DNA of 64,000 bases from NCBI RefSeq assembly GCF_007846085.1, contig NZ_VOEJ01000008.1:1-64000 (forward strand), in the 5' to 3' direction. The stretch comes from Mucilaginibacter pallidiroseus (GTDB lineage: Bacteria; Bacteroidota; Bacteroidia; Sphingobacteriales; Sphingobacteriaceae). This document shows, in pieces, positions 59,772-64,000 of this stretch. The notes under the pieces were generated by a model, which saw only the letters and a list, made by a program, of their open reading frames with translations, was not told the origin of the DNA and ran no database searches. The position numbers and the translations under genes are program-made. Each line of letters starts with the position of its first letter. Within the stretch, counting starts at the first letter, position 1.

Positions 59772-60296
59772 ATGGCCCACGATATTATAATCCGCGAGGC
59801 AAACCTGGCAGATGTGTCGGCCATTATGCAAATAGTTAAGGATGTGGTGCCCTTAATGCAGGCTGCCGGTAATTTCCAGTGGAGCGATGATTACCCCAAT
59901 CCGGATGTTTTTGAAAGTGATATAGCACTCAATCAATTATGGGTGGTCGAGGATGATGGCAACGTTGTTGGTGTTGCCGCCATTACAACAGAGCAGTATG
60001 CCGAGTATGCGCAATTGGGTTGGGACATTAATGAAATAGCCATAGTTGTACACAGGCTGGCCGTTAGTCCGCATTTTCAAGGGAGGGGTATAGCTGCCGC
60101 ACTGGTGGCCGAAGCCGATAGGGAAGCTGCAAGACGCGGCATTAAACTGTTGCGGGTTGATACCAATTCACAAAATAAGGCCATCCAGAAGTTGTTCCCT
60201 AAAATGGGCTATGACTTTGGAGGCGAAATTACACTGGAGTTTAGGCCCGGACTTAGCTTTTACTGTTATCAAAAGCGTTTGGACCCATCGGTGTGA
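59772..60296 (+). CDS. GNAT family N-acetyltransferase
   Basis: 174 residues. The acetyl-CoA-binding motif A is VHRLAVSPHFQGRGIAAALVAEADREAARRGI-type (RGIAAAL), followed by LRVDTNSQNKAIQKLFPKMGY. Acetylates an amine on a small molecule or protein; substrate unknown. One base after the S24 repressor stop, so cotranscribed. Confidence 0.88.
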   Translation: MAHDIIIREANLADVSAIMQIVKDVVPLMQAAGNFQWSDDYPNPDVFESDIALNQLWVVEDDGNVVGVAAITTEQYAEYAQLGWDINEIAIVVHRLAVSPHFQGRGIAAALVAEADREAARRGIKLLRVDTNSQNKAIQKLFPKMGYDFGGEITLEFRPGLSFYCYQKRLDPSV

Positions 60297-60364
60297 AATG
60301 GCTGTGTAATTGCACTAAACGATACACAATCAGGCTGGTAGCTTTATAGTGTATGGGGTAGGGT

Positions 60365-60372
60365 TAACTTTG
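60365..60372 (+). promoter_or_regulatory. Candidate -7 element (TAACTTTG)
   Basis: Exact TAnnTTTG match 40 bases before the small membrane protein gene at 60413; no clear -33 box. Confidence 0.4.
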
Positions 60373-60412
60373 TAGACTATAGACGCTTAGTTTACCTATT
60401 ACCAATTACACT

Positions 60413-60676
60413 ATGAATGCAGCATTCCAATCGTTGGACATTAATCAACTTAGCGTAGGTAGTGTTTGGCAAAATATAGCATTCTATATAACCATACTTC
60501 TTGCTTGCGCTGTTATAGTTGTACAGCTAAACGCTAACAAAAAAATAGGCATGCGTGCTTTCTTTAAAACAATGTTCCGTGTAGTGGTTTTGCATTCCAC
60601 GCAATTGATAATCTCCAAAGTCCGCGGGCAAGCATCAAAACTCGGTAAGGCCTTGCCCCATTCATATTTAAAGTAG
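60413..60676 (+). CDS. Small single-span membrane protein
   Basis: 87 residues with one membrane span at about 23-43 (IAFYITILLACAVIVVQL) and a basic C-terminal tail rich in Lys and Arg. No family recognised. Single gene with its own promoter-like motif. Confidence 0.55.
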   Translation: MNAAFQSLDINQLSVGSVWQNIAFYITILLACAVIVVQLNANKKIGMRAFFKTMFRVVVLHSTQLIISKVRGQASKLGKALPHSYLK

Positions 60677-60790
60677 GGGGCCTGTTAATAATGTTTTATG
60701 TTATTTCTGTGATATGTTTTTAAGCGGCTATACCCGAGATTTGAATTTATTGCTGCGAACTATTTGCAGATTAAAATAAACATATACACT

Positions 60791-61822
60791 ATGGAATACA
60801 GACAATTGGGAGCATCGGGCCTGCATGTGCCCGTTTTAAGTTTTGGCACCGCAACCTTTGGCGGCCAGGGCGATTTCTTTAAAGCCTGGGGTAATACCCA
60901 GCTGGAGGATGCAAAAAAACTTGTACACTTATGCCTTGATGCGGGCGTAAATTTTTTTGATACAGCTAACGTTTACTCTAAAGGTGTATCTGAAGAAATC
61001 TTGGGCCAGGCACTCGAAGGTTTGCGTAACAGGGTGCTTGTATCTACAAAGGCAACTTTCAGGATGAGCGATGGAGAAAATGATTACGGTTCCTCGAGAT
61101 TTCATCTTATTAATTCGGTAGAGGCAAGTTTGAAGCGACTTAACACCGACTATATTGATATTTTTCACTTACACGGTTTTGATGGCAATACACCGGTTGA
61201 AGAAACCCTGCGCACGTTAGATGATCTGATTAGTGCAGGTAAAATCCGTTACATTGCCTGCTCAAACTTTTCGGGTTGGCACCTGATGAAGTCACTGTCT
61301 GTTTCCGAGCGTTATGGTTGGGCGCGCTATGTTGCTCACCAGGCTTATTATTCACTGCTCGACAGGGAATTTGAATGGGAATTGATGCCATTGGGGATTG
61401 ACCAAAAAGTGAGCACAATAGTTTGGAGCCCGCTGGCTTCGGGGCAATTAGGTGGTAAGTTCCGTCGCGGACAGCCGTTACCGCAGGATAACCGCCGCGC
61501 GCAGGGTGGCAGCCATGGCCCCGAAACGGATATGGAACGCCTTTACAATATAGTTGATGCTTTGGACGAGGTGGCCCAGGAAACAGGTAAATCTGTAGCC
61601 CAGGTATCTATCAACTGGTTGCTGCAGCGCCCAACTGTCGCCAATATTATTATAGGCGCACGCAATGAGGAGCAGCTTAAGCAAAACCTTGATGCAGTTG
61701 GCTGGAATTTGACTACCGAGCAAGTTAAAAAGCTTGATGCCGCCAGCGACAGGGACCCGATATATCCATACTGGCATCAACGCCAGGATACGGGCTTGAA
61801 CCCATTGCCAAAATTTTATTAA
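60791..61822 (+). CDS. Aldo/keto reductase
   Basis: 343 residues, NADPH-dependent TIM-barrel reductase. The start at ATG 60791 gives the usual MEYRQLGASGLHVPVLSFGTATFGG; the nine extra codons upstream are unlikely. Catalytic Asp and Tyr lie in FFDTANVYSKG, Lys in VLVSTKATF, and His in IDIFHLHGFD. The C-terminal IIIGARNEEQLKQNL binds the cofactor phosphate. It belongs to the YajO/Tas-like, potassium-channel-beta-like subgroup. Single gene with a strong terminator; substrate unknown. Confidence 0.92.
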   Translation: MEYRQLGASGLHVPVLSFGTATFGGQGDFFKAWGNTQLEDAKKLVHLCLDAGVNFFDTANVYSKGVSEEILGQALEGLRNRVLVSTKATFRMSDGENDYGSSRFHLINSVEASLKRLNTDYIDIFHLHGFDGNTPVEETLRTLDDLISAGKIRYIACSNFSGWHLMKSLSVSERYGWARYVAHQAYYSLLDREFEWELMPLGIDQKVSTIVWSPLASGQLGGKFRRGQPLPQDNRRAQGGSHGPETDMERLYNIVDALDEVAQETGKSVAQVSINWLLQRPTVANIIIGARNEEQLKQNLDAVGWNLTTEQVKKLDAASDRDPIYPYWHQRQDTGLNPLPKFY

Positions 61823-61860
61823 AAAAGAAGGGGCTGCAATAATTGCAGCCCCTTCTTTTT
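61822..61860 (+). terminator. Terminator of the aldo/keto reductase gene
   Basis: An 18-base perfect stem (arms 61822-61839 and 61843-61860, core GGGGCTGCAA) with a three-base loop and a T tract, directly at the stop codon. Confidence 0.92.
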
Positions 61861-61993
61861 TAAGTCTTAAGTCGATCTGGTTACCTAAGGGTTATTCTTA
61901 ATAGAGAGTCATGTTGAGCATGACGAAACATTAGACGCTTTGTTAGGTCTTCGACAAGCTCAGACAGACTCTTGCATTAAATTTAAAGCATGT

Positions 61994-62075
61994 CATTGCG
62001 AGGAGCTTAGCGACGTGGTAATCTCATCGCGTTCAACAAGCGAGCGACGAGGTTGCAACGCTATCGCTCGCAATG
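61994..62075. repeat. REP-like intergenic element
   Basis: CATTGCGAG at 61994-62002 and CTCGCAATG at 62067-62075 form the ends of an imperfect palindrome with GAGCTTAGCGACGTGGTAATCTC inside in part. This is the look of widely dispersed repeats in Bacteroidota genomes. A second repeat-like string (CTTCGACAAGCTCAG) lies at 61948-61962. The 271-base gap holds no gene. Confidence 0.55.
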
Positions 62076-62093
62076 AGATCCTGCTTTGATAGC

Positions 62094-62798
62094 TTACAAT
62101 TGCTTTATCCTAATATCCTTAAAATATGCCTTGTGTCCATGGTCCTGCAGGGCAATGTGGCCGGTTTTGGTAATACCGTATTCGGGGTGTTCTTTCCATT
62201 TGCCTTCGGCTTTCTTTTTCTTCCAGTCAGCATCCCAGGCGGTAAACTCCAAAATCTTTTTGCCGTTAAGCCAATGCTCAACATGGCCATGGTTAAAAAC
62301 AATTTTACTGGTGTTCCATTCGCCAACAGGTTTTAAAACTTTTTGCTTATTGGGGATGTGCATGGCATAGTCGGCACCGGTTTTTTGCCAGTCTTCTAAA
62401 ACATCGGGTACCCAGTTTATATCATCTATAATCTGGTACTCGGGGCCGGTAGCATAACTGGCATCATACTTTTTATCTTCCACAACGTGATATAAAACAC
62501 CGCTGTTGCTGCCTTTGTCAATCTTCCAGCTCCAGGTTAGTACAAAATTATCGTACTGCTTATCGGTAACTATATCGCCGCCTGTATCTGTACCGTGCAC
62601 AGTGCCCAGGCAAACCAGGGCGCCATTTTCAATGGTCCAGTTTTTAACCTCACCGGTTTTGTTGAAGCCGTGCCAGCCGTTTAAGTTTTTACCGTTAAAC
62701 AGGCTTACCCAACCGGCTTTTTTTGCCTGCGCAAAGCCCTGCGAACTCATAAAGGCCATCGCTGCTGCAAGCCCAAGTATCTTTAAGTGTTTTTTCAT
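62094..62798 (-). CDS. DUF1080 family secreted glycosidase-like protein (3-keto-disaccharide hydrolase domain)
   Basis: 234 residues with signal peptide (ending GFAQ at 24) and the DUF1080 lectin-like jelly roll: WVSLFNGKNLNGWHGF, WTIENGALVCLG, SNSGVLYHVVE, GPEYQIIDD. Members hydrolyse 3-keto-glycosides made by Gfo/Idh-type dehydrogenases, and such a gene lies directly upstream here (seven bases). Probable pathway: 3-keto-sugar breakdown of plant or microbial glycosides in the periplasm. Confidence 0.88.
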   Translation of the reverse strand: MKKHLKILGLAAAMAFMSSQGFAQAKKAGWVSLFNGKNLNGWHGFNKTGEVKNWTIENGALVCLGTVHGTDTGGDIVTDKQYDNFVLTWSWKIDKGSNSGVLYHVVEDKKYDASYATGPEYQIIDDINWVPDVLEDWQKTGADYAMHIPNKQKVLKPVGEWNTSKIVFNHGHVEHWLNGKKILEFTAWDADWKKKKAEGKWKEHPEYGITKTGHIALQDHGHKAYFKDIRIKQL

Positions 62799-62805
62799 CT
62801 TGATA

Positions 62806-64000
62806 TTATTTAGCTATGCGCATTTTCTCAGGATCCCAAAACATTGGCGTGTTTTTGTAATAGCTGTCGTTACATAGTAGGGCAGGGGCCGCTGCACGAT
62901 AGCCGAATATGGCATCTTCGGCAACCTTGCCGTTTGTGCGTATGGCGGTAATCCAGTTGTTCATGTGATCATACGGGCCGCCTTTGTAACCTTTTTCTGC
63001 TTCGTAAGTAATTACCTCGGGTGGTAATATTTGCTTACGGCCACTGTCGCTTTGCCCCGCTTTACGCATCTTTTCAATATAAAACGGATCGTCGGATGCG
63101 ATGACCTTGTTACGTTTTAGCGTAACACTATCCCAGGTAACATCCATAGATCCTTCGCTACCTACTAATTTTAAGTAGGTAGTGCCGCTTGTGCCGTCAA
63201 CAAAGTTGCAGCGTAAGCTCAGGTTAAAAGCAGGATGGGCGGCTGTTTTGCCGTAATCAAACGTGCCTAATAAAACATCAGGTACTTCGCGGCCATCGTT
63301 CCAGTAGCGTAAACCGCCAGATGCATATATTTTGTTTGGCCCCATAGATTCGGTTATGTAATGCAGGCTGCTAAACAGATGCACAAACAAATCGCCGGCC
63401 ATGCCGGTACCATAATCGGTATAATTGCGCCATCTGAAAAAGCGTTTCGAATCATACGGGCGCTTTTTAGTATTGCTGATGTAAGTTTCCCAATCTACCG
63501 TCTGGGTGGATGCATCTTCGGGAATAGGGTACTGCCAAACCTCGATAGGGGCGCGGCGCGCCCAAAAACCTTCGGCATAGTTAAGTTCGCCAATGGCGCC
63601 GGCTTTCAACAATTCATGCGCCTTCTCGTTTCCTAATGAAGATACGCCCTGGCTGCCCACCTGGAATATTTTTCCGGTTTCTTTTTGCGCCTTTATAACT
63701 GCAGGCCCCTCGGCAACCGAGTGTACCATCGGTTTTTCGCAATATACATGCTTGCCTGCATGCATGGCATCAACTGAAATCTGCTGGTGCCAATGATCGG
63801 GTGTGGCAATTATCACTGCATCAATATCTTTACGGTTAAGTATCTCTTTATAAACTTTGGTAGTAAAAATATCGTTACCCCAACGGGTTTTGGCATCCTT
63901 TAGGCGGCCATCGTAAAGGTCACATACGGCAACCATTTTTACGCCGGGTACCTGTAGGGCAACAATGGCATCCTGCACGCCCATGCCACCTGCACCAATC
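62806..64000 (-). CDS. Gfo/Idh/MocA family oxidoreductase, 5' end outside the window
   Basis: 398 codons are visible and the frame is open to the window end. The visible start reads IGAGGMGVQDAIVAL, the NAD-binding Rossmann motif, so the true start lies beyond 64000 and the Met at 63984 is internal. The CEKPMVHS motif is present, as is the C-terminal domain with YTDYGTGMAGDLFVHLFSS. It oxidises a sugar or sugar derivative at C3 or a similar position. Cotranscribed with the DUF1080 gene, consistent with a 3-keto-glycoside pathway. Confidence 0.9.
   Translation of the reverse strand, partial: IGAGGMGVQDAIVALQVPGVKMVAVCDLYDGRLKDAKTRWGNDIFTTKVYKEILNRKDIDAVIIATPDHWHQQISVDAMHAGKHVYCEKPMVHSVAEGPAVIKAQKETGKIFQVGSQGVSSLGNEKAHELLKAGAIGELNYAEGFWARRAPIEVWQYPIPEDASTQTVDWETYISNTKKRPYDSKRFFRWRNYTDYGTGMAGDLFVHLFSSLHYITESMGPNKIYASGGLRYWNDGREVPDVLLGTFDYGKTAAHPAFNLSLRCNFVDGTSGTTYLKLVGSEGSMDVTWDSVTLKRNKVIASDDPFYIEKMRKAGQSDSGRKQILPPEVITYEAEKGYKGGPYDHMNNWITAIRTNGKVAEDAIFGYRAAAPALLCNDSYYKNTPMFWDPEKMRIAK

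Overview
The window reads as chromosome of a Bacteroidota bacterium, most likely family Sphingobacteriaceae and Mucilaginibacter- or Pedobacter-like. The signs are TonB receptors with a carboxypeptidase-like N-terminal domain, GH43/GH30 glycosidases, DUF1080 and Gfo/Idh enzymes, free-standing RRM proteins, and promoters of the TAnnTTTG type. No species is claimed.

Layout. 0.2-4.3 kb: a divergent glycosidase pair (a double GH43 protein and a GH30 enzyme) and an RRM protein. 4.5-11.4 kb: a TetR-type regulator and a complete RND efflux system (lipoprotein adaptor, inner-membrane pump, outer-membrane lipoprotein). 11.4-16.8 kb: ApbE flavin transferase converging on an operon of an ankyrin protein, a DUF2271 protein and a PepSY/flavodoxin/FNR membrane reductase, which together look like an electron-export system; a 174-bp palindromic repeat element lies between. 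16.9-21.8 kb: a diverged MsrA-like protein, a Pif1/RecD-like helicase, a HopJ-family protein and a UPF1-like helicase. 21.9-29.6 kb: a large TonB receptor, a siderophore-interacting flavoprotein with an AraC regulator, a lipoprotein metallo-hydrolase, tRNA-Lys and a YCF48-like propeller protein.

29.7-55.1 kb: two tRNA-Leu genes followed immediately by a 25-kb tailed-phage structural cassette, nearly all on the minus strand. It runs from small and large terminase through tail chaperone, tail proteins, a cargo block, tape measure, protease, capsid, tail tube-like protein, portal, connector and fibres to a lysis block. The order is unusual, because the tail genes sit between the terminase and head genes. 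I see no integrase, transposase, replication gene or repressor inside it. The tail chaperone carries a textbook -1 frameshift site (T TTT TTT) leading into an 85-codon overlapping frame. A cargo block holds two pairs of paralogous membrane or lipoprotein genes, one copy frameshifted. A 668-bp repeat-rich noncoding region sits almost exactly at the cassette midpoint.

55.3-64 kb: a lipoprotein, a second RRM protein, an orphan histidine kinase, small hypothetical genes, an S24/LexA-like repressor with a GNAT acetyltransferase, an aldo/keto reductase, a DUF1080 hydrolase and a Gfo/Idh/MocA oxidoreductase cut by the window end.

The main candidates for something undescribed are the integrase-less, permuted phage cassette (decayed prophage or gene-transfer-agent-like particle), its surface-protein cargo with the central repeat region, and the ApbE/PepSY/DUF2271/ankyrin redox locus.
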